Shown here: positions 24,745-36,900 of the stretch, in pieces
Numbering within the stretch: position 1 is the stretch's first letter
Layout of the letters: the number at the start of each line of letters is the position of its first letter
Assembly (NCBI GenBank): GCA_033675545.1
Contig: JAWDGP010007407.1
Coordinates: 410,001-474,000 of the forward strand
Reading direction: 5' to 3'
DNA length: 64,000 bases
DNA from: Elysia crispata
Taxonomy: Eukaryota > Mollusca > Gastropoda > Plakobranchidae
The notes under the pieces: model-generated
The model's input: the letters and a program-made list of their open reading frames with translations, nothing else
Databases searched by the model: none
Told to the model about the DNA's origin: nothing
Made by a program: the position numbers and the translations under genes

Positions 24745-26357
24745 CTTCTATAACCACTAAAATTCAGCATACATGAATATATCAGAACAAACAATGATTA
24801 CCTCATTTTGCAGTTTATAAACTCTGTTATTTCATGAATAAAAATATATGGCTTATATACTCTTCGTTCTCTTCTTATGTGATTATAGAATTTTAAACAT
24901 TGATTTAGTTTTTTCCTCAAAGTCTAAGCTTAATATGCTCATTTGGTATACTCGTTTTGAATATATAAAGCTATAATCATACCTTCTAATTATCGTCATT
25001 TTAGGGCCACTGGATCTTCATTTCTAAACTTTAAAATCTTTTAAATAACTTTTGAGTTCCGTAATTCTGATCTCTTTAAAACTTCTCTGTCATTTTATAT
25101 GACTAGGGTAGAGATGCGTGGAAGGTCATGATCGCCTACGCTAAAAAACATGGCACCTGATTGATTGATACAATATACATATATATATATATTATGTACA
25201 TAATTGAGCAGTAAAATGTGCCTAGGTCCACCACCAATGTATCTTTTTTCAAAGCACTTTCAGGAATTATTTTGACTGACTTTGTATACTTTTTAAAACT
25301 CTATTACTCTGTACTTTGAAATATTTGTTTCATTCATTAATTCGAATATAGCAAAATTTAGTGGTCGCCTATAGGATTTTTTTTTTTTATCCTTTGTCCC
25401 CGGTAAGGCGACCTGCAGATTTTATCGTAAAAACATACCCGTTGAATGACCGATATATTTCATTGCACATTAGTCATTAAGGCGACTCGTATAAGCAATA
25501 AGCATTTTGGCTTTTTTCAAGCTAATTAACGTCATATTATTTATCGGTGTTTCCTTTCCGATCTTTCTATTATTCTAGTTTCCACGCAACTTTTATTGTT
25601 CAATTTGTTTCTGTACTATTTCATGGTGATTTTTTTTTAGAATTCTTTAAAAAATGATGGTTTCGAGATTTTTTGTTTCCTTTAAAGAATATTGCAAAAT
25701 TAGCGTCGGCCAACTTTTTAAAATCTAAACCATTAATTTTTGTTTGACCCCCCCCTCCTGAAATAACTTGAGAACATTGATGGTTTTATGGAAAGTGCGT
25801 TTAGAAAGTTTTGAGTGTGTATGTGTGTGTTTCACATCTAGTACCTAAAAATGGGATATTATGCAATTCGAGAGTAGCGCTAAAATTAATTATTTAAAAA
25901 AAATTCATAACTTTCTTTATACTTCAGCTACATGATTAAATTTGGGATATCATTTTAATCTGGATGAAGAGATCTTTGCAATTATAAATCAAACATGGGA
26001 ATATAGAGCATTTAGAAGTTTGCTTTGGAATACCTCTTTTTATTGTTGTTCTGTGTATTTTAATTCTTACAATGCAATAATCAGATAGGAGTCAGATAAA
26101 ATTTGCAAAAATAGTCTAACTTTCAAACTTTATCACCAGGTTTTCTTGTTGTTATAATTATCATATTTTTTTTTCAGGTAATACAAATTTAAATAAAGAT
26201 TTCAAATTTCTAGCTGCAAGTTGTTCTTTTTTATTTTTATTTTATACACTTACACTTATTTTTTTGTTTTGCTTTCTCAATGATAAGTTACTAGTTAAAG
26301 CGGGCCTAACATTTAAGTCTTAAAAACATATTTAGAATCCTTTAACAACACTAGTAT

Positions 26358-26360
<3 letters not shown>
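24745..26360. other. AT-rich stretch with no gene seen
   Basis: No reading frame of note and no recognised element. Homopolymer and short AT runs only. Confidence 0.55.

Positions 26361-26362
<2 letters not shown>

Positions 26363-26405
<43 letters not shown>
26363..26405. repeat. (AT)n microsatellite
   Basis: About 20 AT units. Confidence 0.9.
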
Positions 26406-26409
<4 letters not shown>

Positions 26410-26411
26410 GC

Positions 26412-26447
26412 CTCATGATGTCGAGTGCAAAGCTCTCTTCATGAGTC
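26412..26447 (-). ncRNA. Degenerate hammerhead-ribozyme-like sequence
   Basis: Minus strand reads TGAAGA, a GAG/CTC stem II with a 7-base loop, then GACA in place of GAAA. The core C before U and the stem III/cleavage region are not preserved. It is listed because it resembles the better copies at 28.5 and 40.3 kb. Predicted inactive. Confidence 0.3.
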
Positions 26448-27222
26448 AACTGAAAGGCTGCTTGTAGCATAAATAATATCCATATTTTTCATTTCGGAAA
26501 CTTTCTGGAACGACCAAAAATATGCGCGTGTGGGCTGTGTGCACTTTCTTTTTATCTATCTATCTATACTACATATATTTGTGGACTTTCAAATTTCTGA
26601 GGCAAAAGGCTTCTGAACCACTGAACCAATAACTTCAAATTTTGTAGGATACCTAATCTATAGTGGTAAGATGCGCATCTATAAAAGGAAGTGTGAAGTC
26701 TCTGTAGTTTTTTTGTGTGAAATTTTATTGTTCCCTCATTTGAATACCCTTTATCGGACCACAAACGCCATAGTTAAACTTTTTAAAGCCAAACGGAAGT
26801 CTACTATGCACGGCATACTGAACGGCGATTCACACACTTTTCGATGTGTTAATCCGTGCGATTTGTGGCCAAAACACAGCTGATGGACAGACCCTTCCGA
26901 ACGATTGATGCTGTTCAAAAATTAGCAAAGAATCTAGATCTAGGTAGATCTAAATCAAGAATGCCACGTAAAAAATAAGGGGGTTCTTCAATAGGAAGGT
27001 TAACTCCTAGCCAAAAATACCATACTTTGTAACAGCATTTGTTGGACATTCAAGAGGCATTGAATCAGAATCACAAATACTTGAAGAGCTACAAAGAAGT
27101 GTTATAAACAGGTCAGTGCAAAGTTTTTTCGTTTGATGATAACTAATATCTTTCTCAACAGGTTATTTTTCCTCCGGTGATGACTAAAAATAGTAAAATC
27201 TCTTTCCACATGTGACAACAAT

Positions 27223-27284
<62 letters not shown>
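27223..27284. repeat. (CT)n microsatellite
   Basis: About 30 CT units. Confidence 0.95.
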
Positions 27285-27287
<3 letters not shown>

Positions 27288-28369
27288 ACTCCGTTCATCG
27301 AAGGGGTAACCAACTAGTTTAATATAATTCTTGAGAAATTTATTTAGACTAGTCAATTAGAGATAAGATGAAAATAAGGACAGCATAGAATGACAAGAGG
27401 TCAAGAGGACAAGAGCCAACGAGATTCAGGCCAAAAAGAAAATATGAGCAAGAAGCACCCATTTTCCACGTTTGACATTAAAAAGTAATTTGCTGGCTAA
27501 ATATTGGTAAAATGTATAGAGGTCTAGAGGTCGACGTTAGGAAAAATCTAGGCGATGATACAACTGTGATGATACTAATCTAACTCCGAAGATTCCAAAA
27601 GAAACCCCCTAGCCCTAGGTTTACAAATCGCACCGAACAGCACAAGAAGAAAACTCCAAGAAAAGATGTGACGTCGTGAAGCGTCATTTTCTAACGGCTG
27701 TGAAGATCTGCCGAAGAGGTCGAATTGTATGCTTTCCGATGGAATTATACCGAGAGTTAAATATTGTTACAAATTTTAAGCTCTATTTATTTTCTTCAGT
27801 TAATTTGTAGTCTAGATCTAGATCTTTACAATCCAGACTTCGGAATTAAATACTTGAGGAGACATTTATGGAGAGATGAATGCGATTTCTTCTCAAGATC
27901 TTGATTAGATCAAAACATTGTAAATTCTCGTTCTCGATCTCGATGTAGAATCTAGATTTAGATCTAGATATCTAGACCAAGTTAGACTTGGGCATTACGC
28001 TTCCCTAAGTCTAATAAAAAACAACGGAGACATAGGTCCAGATCAAATCCTACAATTAGATTATTATAAAGAACAGAGTCTTGTAAAAATTGAAAGAAAA
28101 TTATGAGTAGGAAAAAATGAGATTTACTTATACTTGTAGATCTAGATTAGAGTCTGAAGGAATTAAAACAGATTTGTATTTAGATCAAGCTACACAGTGA
28201 GTATTAAAAAATTGAAATATTTAGTCCTATTTATATAGGCTAAGTGTGACATTATATGTATATGACTGAAAAAAAATAGTCCTTTTTCTGGGGTTTAAAA
28301 ACAATTTAAAAATCAAAAGTAAGGCAATATAGGCTAGTTCTCTAAACTTTAAAAGTCTAAACCATAAAT

Positions 28370-28372
<3 letters not shown>

Positions 28373-28412
<40 letters not shown>
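28373..28412. repeat. (AT)n microsatellite
   Basis: About 20 AT units. Confidence 0.9.
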
Positions 28413-28416
<4 letters not shown>

Positions 28417-28525
28417 TGAAGATAAGGTGGAATAATTGATGAGAGTGCTCAACTGTTGGAGCAATACATAAATATATATATATATAATGATAAGAAATAA
28501 TAATTAATTAATTAGCTAGATTTTT

Positions 28526-28575
28526 TTGCAATGACTCAAGAGTTTCGAGCATTGTAGGCTCTCTTCAGATGAACG
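28526..28575 (-). ncRNA. Hammerhead-ribozyme-like motif after PLE fragment (stem I imperfect)
   Basis: On the minus strand: core CTGAAGA, stem II GAGC/GCTC around a 7-base loop, core GAAA, and a tiny stem III (ACTC, 2-base loop, GAGT) followed by C at the expected cleavage position. Stem I pairs poorly (only the two innermost pairs are clear). It follows a PLE C-terminal fragment at 28792-28870 in the same orientation. Small stem III hammerheads are known from Penelope-like elements. All core bases are intact, but poor stem I makes activity doubtful. Confidence 0.6.
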
Positions 28576-28791
28576 TTGTCCATGGGTGGGGATTGTTATG
28601 AACATTTGACAATAGGAACCACACGCTAATGACATCATTTGCACGCAATGGGGAAAACATGATAAACATCTTTTCCTCTAGATCTATTTAGTGATGGTGC
28701 TTGGATCAAAATTTGAAACTTTATTTCCAAGCTAAGTGCGCATACGTTTCTGTCGGGTGTAGATTTAGATCTATATTTATATCATATCATA

Positions 28792-28870
28792 TCATATCAT
28801 ATATGGCTTGACTTCTTTTACAACCTCCCACTGGATGTTATGTTCGATATTCTTACTTTTTAGTACCAAA
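28792..28870 (-). mobile_element. Penelope-like element C-terminal fragment
   Basis: A short frame reads KNIEHNIQWEVVKEVKPY, matching the 'LKdknIeh.IqW.ivk...Y' stretch found in the other PLE C-termini of this window (28.93-29.28, 40.6, 43.7 kb). It lies between two hammerhead-like motifs. It is a remnant only. Confidence 0.6.
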
Positions 28871-28883
28871 CATATAAGGTTTT

Positions 28884-28932
28884 GGCATGACACTGGTGTT
28901 TCGAGCTCGGTTGCTCTCATCAAGCGGCTGTG
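28884..28932 (-). ncRNA. Hammerhead-ribozyme-like motif overlapping a PLE C-terminus (core defect)
   Basis: Minus strand reads TTGATGA where CTGATGA is expected, then stem II GAGC/GCTC, GAAA, and a perfect small stem III (ACAC, 2-base loop, GTGT) followed by C. The first core base is changed or one T is inserted, and stem I does not pair well. It starts just after the ECRH end of the upstream PLE frame. Probably inactive. Confidence 0.5.
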
Positions 28933-29276
28933 GCGAAGTGACGACATTCTTGAGCAGGAAACGTTTTGTATGTACAAAGAAGATTTCCTTTCTTCGGTTT
29001 ATGGTCGGTTTCTCCTTTAAGATTCCAAACTTTTCTTCTAAGCAGAGGTAACCTTGGCTTTTTGTTTGGTGCGTAAGGCTTCAGTTGTTTCACTATTTTC
29101 CATTCTACATTGTACTCGGCTTTCTTGTTCTTCAGGTTCCAAATATGCTCACTTAGAGATGTGTTTAATTCCTTATGTTCTAGTTTAAAGGACGATTTAT
29201 GTAGTGCTTGACCTGATGTGGTGAAAAAGTCCTTTCTAAAACAAAGTAAAAAGGTGCAGCTGGTCATGTCAGGCAA
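28930..29276 (-). mobile_element. Penelope-like element C-terminal fragment
   Basis: The frame contains SLSEHIWNLKNKKAEYNV then a W-x-I-V-K block and, further on, ECRHFATAA. The order HK...LSEHIWNLK...W.IVK...CRH is shared with the fragments at 40.4-40.7 and 43.5-43.8 kb and is typical of the C-terminal end of GIY-YIG-bearing PLE proteins. The C-x2-C pair seen at 43.6 kb is lost here, and no RT or endonuclease core is present, so it is a decayed 5'-truncated copy. Confidence 0.65.
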
Positions 29277-29914
29277 TAATACAGAGAAAAAAAAAGTAAG
29301 GCTCCGAATTTACAAAAAAAATTCTTGGTTACCCTGGATTGCTGAAGCTTATAACTAGATCTATTGTAGATCTAGATCTAGTGTCACTATCTTTATAATT
29401 CGTGCAAGGTAAATAAAGAATAGCAAATTGATTTAAAAAAAAAAAGGTTAAATTGAATGTTTCTGCGGTTCCATGTTGACAATTAATGGATCTGGTCGAT
29501 ATCTTAGATGAAGAAGAAAACGAAACAAATAATTAAAGAAGCGAAGTACGGAGTTAAAAGAAGCAGAAGTGGCATTTACATTCGCAACCGCCGCTTCCTG
29601 CACAGAGCGACGTGTTTTCCATGACGCTTTATTATGGCTAAAAATAGGTCAAATTTAATTTGAAATTTGTTTAATTTGTTCATTTTCTCACTCTGTGAGC
29701 GTAAATTAACATGTTTTAACGATTATTTTACTTAAAAGCGTTATCCGCTTTGAAAATTATAAACCGCTTTAAATTCTTTTAAATGTTATTTGATTCATCA
29801 TAAAAAAATTGGTAAACATTTTTGATGAATGAATTACAAATGAAATGTAATAAACTTTCAAGAGTCCTTTTTTTAGCCTAAATCCATAAGTTTTCATTTT
29901 TTTTTGTTACCGCA

Positions 29915-30320
29915 TGGGACACTGATCTTGGCCGATCAAAATTCAGTTAAGTTCACTGTACATTGCGTGGATATGGAGGAGATAGCGGAGAAAGAAATCA
30001 AATGTAGTGTTCTGTGGTGTACTGATCTTACACATTGAAGTAGCAGCAGTATGGGTAGAACATGGATAAAGAAATCAGTCTTCGCGGAAGAAAAAGTAGA
30101 CCTGAAGTAAGAATGCAGAAGGATGCGTCCTTTCCGCACTACAGAATGATACTCCAAGACTGACTACACTCAGTAGTAAAGCTCGCCTGCACCTAGAGGC
30201 ATGACGCCACAATCCCGCCAATCATAAAAATCCTCTGATGGCATAATCGGCGGATTAGCACAGACGAACCGGAACCACTGTCAACACAAACCATTTACAA
30301 CATACAATTATATAAATATA
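29915..30320. repeat. Dispersed repeat copy and LTR-element flank
   Basis: The first part matches the stretch near 12.6 kb. The part near 30.2 kb (GACGCCAC...GCCAATC, then GATGGCATAATC) resembles the paired TGACGTCA-containing stretch at 46.56-46.63 kb. No gene is visible. Confidence 0.4.
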
Positions 30321-30944
30321 TGTAACAGATTTTGATGATGTTAGGCTCTGTTTGTCTAGGGGTTTCAAAATATTTACAGCCAATCACACGACTCGTCCGT
30401 AGAACATAAGTCCGAAGTCCGCAAGTAAAGATTGCAAACTGTTTAATCCAACGCAAGAGCTAGACTATACAATATCTGTCGGTTGACTCAATAATCACTC
30501 ACTGTAGGTAGACTTAAAACAATCACTCACTGTAGACTTGATGTTGACTCACTGTAGACTCGATGATGTTGACTGACTAAATATAATTTGGATTCTTATT
30601 TATACAAAATCTCGTCGAATCATCCAGAAAAGGAATTACATAAATCATAAGAGAACATTCTCGGTACACGTCATTAGCAATTAGCAACCAACCAAAACAA
30701 AGGTAAACAAGGGGTGACGAGATCATTACTATGCTAGAACTAAGTCGGAGATTCGAGAAGAATCTTGACCATACAAGTGCGGGCTGTGTTCAGTAAACAA
30801 AACTAAGTTCTTAGGCTTGAAATACAGACGTTATGCAACCAAATAAGATAATGTACATAGATCTAGCCGATCCGCTACCCAAAAGTTACGCACCAAAAAA
30901 GGGTGAGGAAATTAATAGATCAACTTATAGTACAATGCGTTACA
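30321..30944 (-). repeat. 3' LTR of gypsy element 1
   Basis: The 624-base unit begins TGTAACAG and ends GCGTTACA on the + strand, giving TG...CA ends with inverted TGTAAC termini. It abuts the polypurine tract. On the minus strand TATAAATAAG (30595-30604) is a candidate TATA box. The TCACTCACTGTAG-type motif is repeated three times between 30488 and 30558, which may be a promoter-region repeat. No second LTR was found in the window. Confidence 0.75.
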
Positions 30945-30947
30945 CAT

Positions 30948-30960
30948 CCCCCCACTTAAG
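30948..30960 (-). other. Polypurine tract of gypsy element 1
   Basis: Minus strand CTTAAGTGGGGGG lies three bases before the LTR, the expected priming site for plus-strand DNA synthesis. Confidence 0.7.
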
Positions 30961-31267
30961 ATAATTTTTCCCAAAAAATTATTCTCACATCCAAAGCATT
31001 GTATACTGCTTTCCATTTGATACAAGTATCATTAATAAAATGGATACATCACGAGACTTTTACTTGATGTGGGCATACTGGCAGTCATGCTTTACGTTTA
31101 GTATAACCCGAAAATACTGGCAATACAAACAATAGTACCGCAGTGTTACTTCGAAAAAGGTAAAATACAATATTACAATAAGTACAGGCATATCAGGAGT
31201 TGCCTACTTCACAACAATGCCAACAATGCAATCTAAATATTACATTCAATAATAAATATTTAAAATA

Positions 31268-32916
31268 TTATACAGGAACTCTGCTAAGAAAATCAGCTCC
31301 CACATTATCCTTGCCTTTAATGTGTTCTACTCTAAAACAAAACCCTGCAGAGCCAATACCCAACGCATGATACGAGGGTTATCAAATTTAGAAACCTTTA
31401 GAAATTCGAGGGGTCGGTGGTCTGTCTGAAGCGTGAACTGCTTACCATAAAGATACAAAGCAAATTTCTTTATACCCCAAACAATTCCGAGACATTCTCT
31501 CTCCATCACAGAATATCTCTTCTCCCTATCTAGAAGCTTCCTGCTTGCATAAGCGACAGGAAAAATGTGCCCATCCCTGTTCTGTAACAGGGTGGCGCCT
31601 AACCCTATATCAGATGCATCTGTTCTCAGAACAAACTCTTTATTAACGTCAGGGAGCATCAGTATGGGTTTGCTAATTACAGATTTTTTCAATGCGGTGT
31701 ACGCTCTCTCCTGGGACTCTCCCCACACAATTTTGTTAGGCTGACCTTTACGAGTTAGATCTGACAGGGGGCCGGCAATAGCAGCAAAGTTAGGTATGAA
31801 TGGTTGATAATAATAAACTAAACCTAAAAAGGATCTAATCTCTTTCTTGTTGGTCGGTCTCGGGGCGTCTCTCACTTTCTCAACATTGCAGTCCTGAAGT
31901 CCAACTGTCCCCCGTCCAAGGCGGTGTCCTAGGAAGTCGACTTGTGTTGCTCCCAGTTCGCACTTTGTTGGTCTCGCAACTAGGTTGGCCGCTTTCAACC
32001 TCTTGAAGAGTTCCTCCAGGACTTGCAAGTGTTCCTCCCACGTCTTGGTATGCACCAGCAGATCATCGATGTAGTCAACTACGTTGTCCATTCCCTCCAG
32101 AAGCCGTTGCACTGCTCTTGTCATGGTCATGCCGGAGTTAACCATCCCAAACGGCATCCGCAGGAACTCGTAGTGTTGACCCATCGTCACGAAAGCAGTC
32201 TTGTGGACATCTGAAGGCCTCACACGTATTTGGTGATAACCCTTGGTCAAGTCGAGCTTGGAGAATTACTTGTCTTCGCTCATACCAAGGAAAGACTCGG
32301 CTGGCGAAAGAACTATTTGAGGATCAGTAACCGTAATCTTGTTGAGACGACAGAAATCAATGCAGATACGATTACTCCCGTCCTTCTTCTTCACAACGAC
32401 CACAGGCGACGCGTATGGTGAGTCGCTCTTCCGTATTATCCCTAGGTCCTCCATCTGCTGTAGCTCTTTCTTGAGTGAAGACTTCAGGGCGAATGGTACA
32501 GGATACGGCGTCTGACGTACAGGTACGTCGGAAGTCAGGTCGATCCGGTGCTCAGTCAGATTAGTGTCGCCTGGACGATCTGAGAATATCTCGCTGAACC
32601 TCTGGACCAACATCTGAAGCTCCCAATTTTGGTCATACGTCAGGGCTTCGAACTTGACATCCGCAGCATCTTCCTCCTGTCCCCAAGTGCCAATTTCGGG
32701 TAGATCTTCGGAGCCTTGTTCATCACCGGCCAAATTGTCTTGAACATGGCCCTTATCTGCCTCGTAGTCTTCAACTACGGCCACACACGACGGAACGTCG
32801 GGATCATCTCGCGTCTGGCTCGAGACATCGGGTACTCTTGAACTAGTTTCTTCATTTCTTGAGAAGATTTGCATGCAAAGTCTTCTCTTTTCCACTGATC
32901 TTGACCTTGTAATCAT
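31268..32916 (-). pseudogene. Gypsy element 1 reverse transcriptase-RNase H
   Basis: RT begins with the linker and PVRQTPYPVPF, then YASPVVVVKKKDG, then an in-frame TAA just before the TKGYHQIRV block. The catalytic YIDD is at about 32073-32062. RNase H follows, with TDASD, an MERE block and TDHRPLEFL. A frameshift near 31330 precedes the tail, which ends at a TAA complementing 31268-31270. The frame overlaps the end of integrase through a frameshift near 32860. Catalytic residues are kept, but the stop and shifts make it non-functional. Confidence 0.88.
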
Positions 32917-34090
32917 TAAGACCCACTGAGTTCATAATATCATAGGGTCCTTTCCACTGTACCAACAACTTGTTTGCGTCGGTCGGGAGGAGAACTAACA
33001 CCTTGTCGCCCGGACTGAAACGCCTAGCCTTTGTTTTCTTGTCGAAATGTTTCTTCTGCCTCGCTTGTGACGATTCAAGCTGCTCCTTAGCTAGTTTTAA
33101 TGTGTCGTTAAGACGCTCTCGTAGGTCTAGCACGTACTGATAGCTTGACTTCACTTCCGGTTCATCAATGTCTTGGGTCCATAGTTCCCGTAGTATGTGT
33201 ACGGGTCCTCTCACAGTCCTGCCATACATAAGTTCGAACGGGGCAAAATGAGTTGAATCTTGAGGCACTTCCATGTACGCAAAGAGTAGAGCGTTGATGT
33301 ATCGGTGCCACTGCTTTGGCTTCTCATTGCACAGCCTCTTCAACATCTTCTATAACGTGCCGTTGAACTTCTCGACCAGGCCATTACACATCGGGTGATA
33401 TGGTGTAGTCGTAGATTGTGTCACACTAAGAAGCCTGCATACTTCCTTCATACAATCTGAGATAAACTGTGTTCCCTGATCGCTAAGAATTTCTTCTGGA
33501 ACACTGAGACGACTGTATATATCCACGAGCGCCTCAGCTACTGTCTCAGTGTCGATTCTCTTCAGCGGGACGGCTTCTGGATACCTTGTAGCATAGTCTA
33601 CAAGCGTCAAAATGTATCGGTGTCCTGCTTCACTTGCTGGTTCTATCGGTCCTATTAGATCCACAGCGACACGTTTAAAAGGGGCATCCACCACTGGTAT
33701 GTTCTCCATTGGGGCCTTCTGCACTGTTCCCTTGCTCACCGTTTTCTGACATATATCGCACGAGCGGCAATATCTGGCCACGTCCTCGTACATGCCAGGC
33801 CAGTAGAAGTTACTCATTATCTTCTCTCTGGTCTTTTTTATTCCAAGGTGACCTCCGGTGATCGTATCATGGGCTACTGACATTACGTACTTTCTCAGGC
33901 TTTCTGGGAGAACGACTTGTCGTACATTAGCCCCTCCGCGGGTCTCGTCATTATAAACTGTGTATACGATCCCATCCTTTTTCTCGAAGAATGATGTTTT
34001 TCCCGCGCGATTTTCAGACATAACAGTCTCGCCCATCCTCTTGATGGCTTCATCATCTTGCTGGAGTCGGATCAGCTCTCTCTGTGTGCT
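32852..34090 (-). pseudogene. Gypsy element 1 integrase
   Basis: An N-terminal zinc-binding domain has H56 and H63 then C93 and C96 (counting from the frame starting at 34036), in a GGHLGIKKT...YWPGM context. The catalytic triad is D126 (VDLIGP), D186 (LSDQGTQF) and E222 (VEKFNGT), with exactly 35 residues between the second D and E. A TAG follows NGTL; the C-terminal part then runs from 33346 to 32852 and ends HANLLKK. It sits upstream of RT, unlike standard gypsy elements. Confidence 0.9.
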
Positions 34091-34650
34091 TCGGTGTATC
34101 CGGTACCGTAAGTGGCCTATGCCTGACCTCCTGTCTTGCTTGGGCCCTTGTCGTTACAGCACCAACCATGGCTGTCATATCAGGGTCATCTGGGTTCCGA
34201 GCACCCGGGACGTTTCCCACAACAAGATCACATATGACCTCCGGTATGCATAGCGCCTCCACTTCGCCAGACAGATAAGGTGTCTTGACTTGAATCCTGG
34301 CCTTCTCCGCCAGCAGTACTGTATTGTCGATCCTGACAATCAAACAGCACTTTCCTGTTAGCTGATCATCATCAACTAACCCGCGACGAACCACGACGCC
34401 CTCACAACCTGTGTCCCTTAACACGTCCACTGTCTTGTCTCCAACAAGGCCCTTGACGATCGGTAAGTTCAGCTCCCTGGCTGACCCCTTACCACCACAG
34501 GCTCCACAGTCTATCAGGCTGGAACTCTCTTCCCACTCGCCAACTGCAGCAACCCGTCTTGGACTTCGGTTCTGACGTCATATCTGGTGTCTGCTTTTCC
34601 CGCATCCTCTCCTGATGCTGATCCTTGAGTTTCCATAACCCGCATAGCTG
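34053..34650 (-). pseudogene. Gypsy element 1 gag end and aspartic-protease-like region
   Basis: A CGACGG stretch is followed by the frame reading VDVLRDTGCEGVVV, a retropepsin-like site of the form D-T-G-C, also present in element 2 (SVLRDTGCS). A frameshift near 34085 separates it from integrase. The start is not defined because gag is lost. Confidence 0.65.
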
Positions 34651-34659
34651 CCGATCCTG

Positions 34660-35000
34660 TGCCCGTATTCAGAAGAATTTAACGCTATCGTTAGGTTGTC
34701 GTTAACTGGCTAACGCATGCGTTAATTTAACGACGTATTCAAAAGGCACATTTTCGCTAACGACCGGTCGTTAGGTTATCCTTAGGGGGGACTTTTTAAA
34801 GAGAGCTAACGATCACGTTAACGATAGGTTCAGGCCTACCCTAAAATTTTTACGATCGCTTTAATGGACTTAGGTGACGAACACTTTCCAATCGTTGTGG
34901 TAACCAAGGAATTGTTTTTCTCTCCCAATATGGTGGCTTTGGGAGTGTTTGCAGGACAGACTTAATGCACTTTTTTGTATTCTTTAAATATACTTTGTAA
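34660..35000 (+). mobile_element. Candidate PIF/Harbinger-like terminal segment
   Basis: Homology to gypsy element 1 stops here and a stretch starts with CCCGTATTCAGAAG, followed by many CGTTAA/TTAACG motifs in both orientations and the 14-base palindrome TAACGCATGCGTTA. Termini of the GTATTCAGAA type are seen in PIF/Harbinger elements. A short ATG frame, MVALGVFAGQT, follows at about 34930. No matching opposite terminus or transposase was found, so the call is tentative. Confidence 0.3.
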
Positions 35001-35441
35001 TAAATCTAGATCTAGATCTAGATTAGAAAAGAGTTGAATACAATCTGATGCCTTTTTATTACTCAGCTACAATTAACGGAAAATAATCAAATGTGAGTGA
35101 ATGGTAAAATAAAAAAAGGGATGGAAAGGAAAAAAATCTATCGACAATACTATGAGTTCAGTTACTGAAGTCTTAGATCTACAGAAGTGATCTGAAATGT
35201 AGACTAGCTAGACTTAGACCTAGATTGAAAATTGGATCTTGTCAAGTGCAGTAACAAAAAACAAAAAAAGATTGCAAGTTAAATGTTTTGCGAAGATGAT
35301 CTGCAAACACTACAGAATCTATGAATTTGAAAGTGGTGAATGATGAATAGACTAAACCTACATGTACGGTAGTTTAAGTTTAATCGTCGTCACATAAACC
35401 AGTAAGCCACGAAATAGAATTTCGTTACAAGATGGTATAAA

Positions 35442-35598
<157 letters not shown>

Positions 35599-35730
35599 GC
35601 TTTATCCATTTATCAAGGCTGAGCAATTGCAATAAAACACAAACTACTTGAAATGAAGTTGAATGCCTTTGCCGATTTTGTGCAGACTATGACTACAGTA
35701 TTAATTTAATGAAATTCCTAGCTTTTCAAC

Positions 35731-35731
<1 letters not shown>

Positions 35732-35811
<80 letters not shown>
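35732..35811. repeat. (CT)n microsatellite
   Basis: About 40 CT units. Together with the GA tract 140 bases to the left it forms a long imperfect inverted repeat (GA against CT). Confidence 0.95.
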
Positions 35812-35814
<3 letters not shown>

Positions 35815-36229
35815 CTCTCGTTTTTCTCTCTAAATGTATCTACATATCACCAAAGTAAAGAGAAAAGAAAGTAAGAGAGACAGGAAGACAGAAAAAGAGA
35901 GAGAGGCAGGCAGACGAACTTATTGACAGAGGGCAAGATATTAGATAGTAAGGTTTTCTTTACAAATTCTCATTTTCCAGTAGTTATTAGCATATTGTGA
36001 GACTGATCTATGCATTAAAAATTGTCTCAAAATTCAACTCTGGCATTTTCCTAATTCAAATGGAAGTAGGCACATCCATGATTAAAATTATGAAAAGAGA
36101 AATACATGGTTTGTTTGTGGTGATTCCACAAACCAGTTTTCAAAATGCATCAGTTCCACAGTTCTTGAGATTATATTCTTTTGATTTTCTCTGTTTGTTT
36201 GTTCCTTTTTTAAACCTCATTAACATTAT

Positions 36230-36650
<421 letters not shown>

Positions 36651-36900
36651 TGCTCTTACTTTAAAAAAATGTTTTTACATATCAGCCCTGATAAGTCCAG
36701 CTTCATAAAAAATAAAAATATTATCCACAAAAACCCATAACTTCTAAATTTATGTATTATAACAAAAAGTGAGCACAAAGAATTGAATTAAAAAAAATAA
36801 GAGATTCAAAAAATAATTATAGTCAGATGTAATCATACATACATGTATATATTGCTCTCTTATACTTTGGTAAACTGATTTTTTAAATGAACTTAATCAT

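Larger units (their letters stand above)
30321..34660 (-). mobile_element. Ty3/gypsy LTR retrotransposon 1, Gmr1-like domain order, 5' end missing
   Basis: Reading down the minus strand: CGACGG-containing gag end, protease-like LRDTGC, integrase, reverse transcriptase, RNase H, polypurine tract and a 3' LTR. Integrase lies upstream of RT, as in Gmr1-like Ty3/gypsy elements and opposite to usual gypsy order. Gag proper and the 5' LTR are absent: homology stops near 34660, where a different repeat begins. Disabling changes include frameshifts near 34085, 32860 and 31330, and in-frame stops at about 33350 (TAG) and 32266 (TAA). The copy is dead but modestly decayed. Confidence 0.85.
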
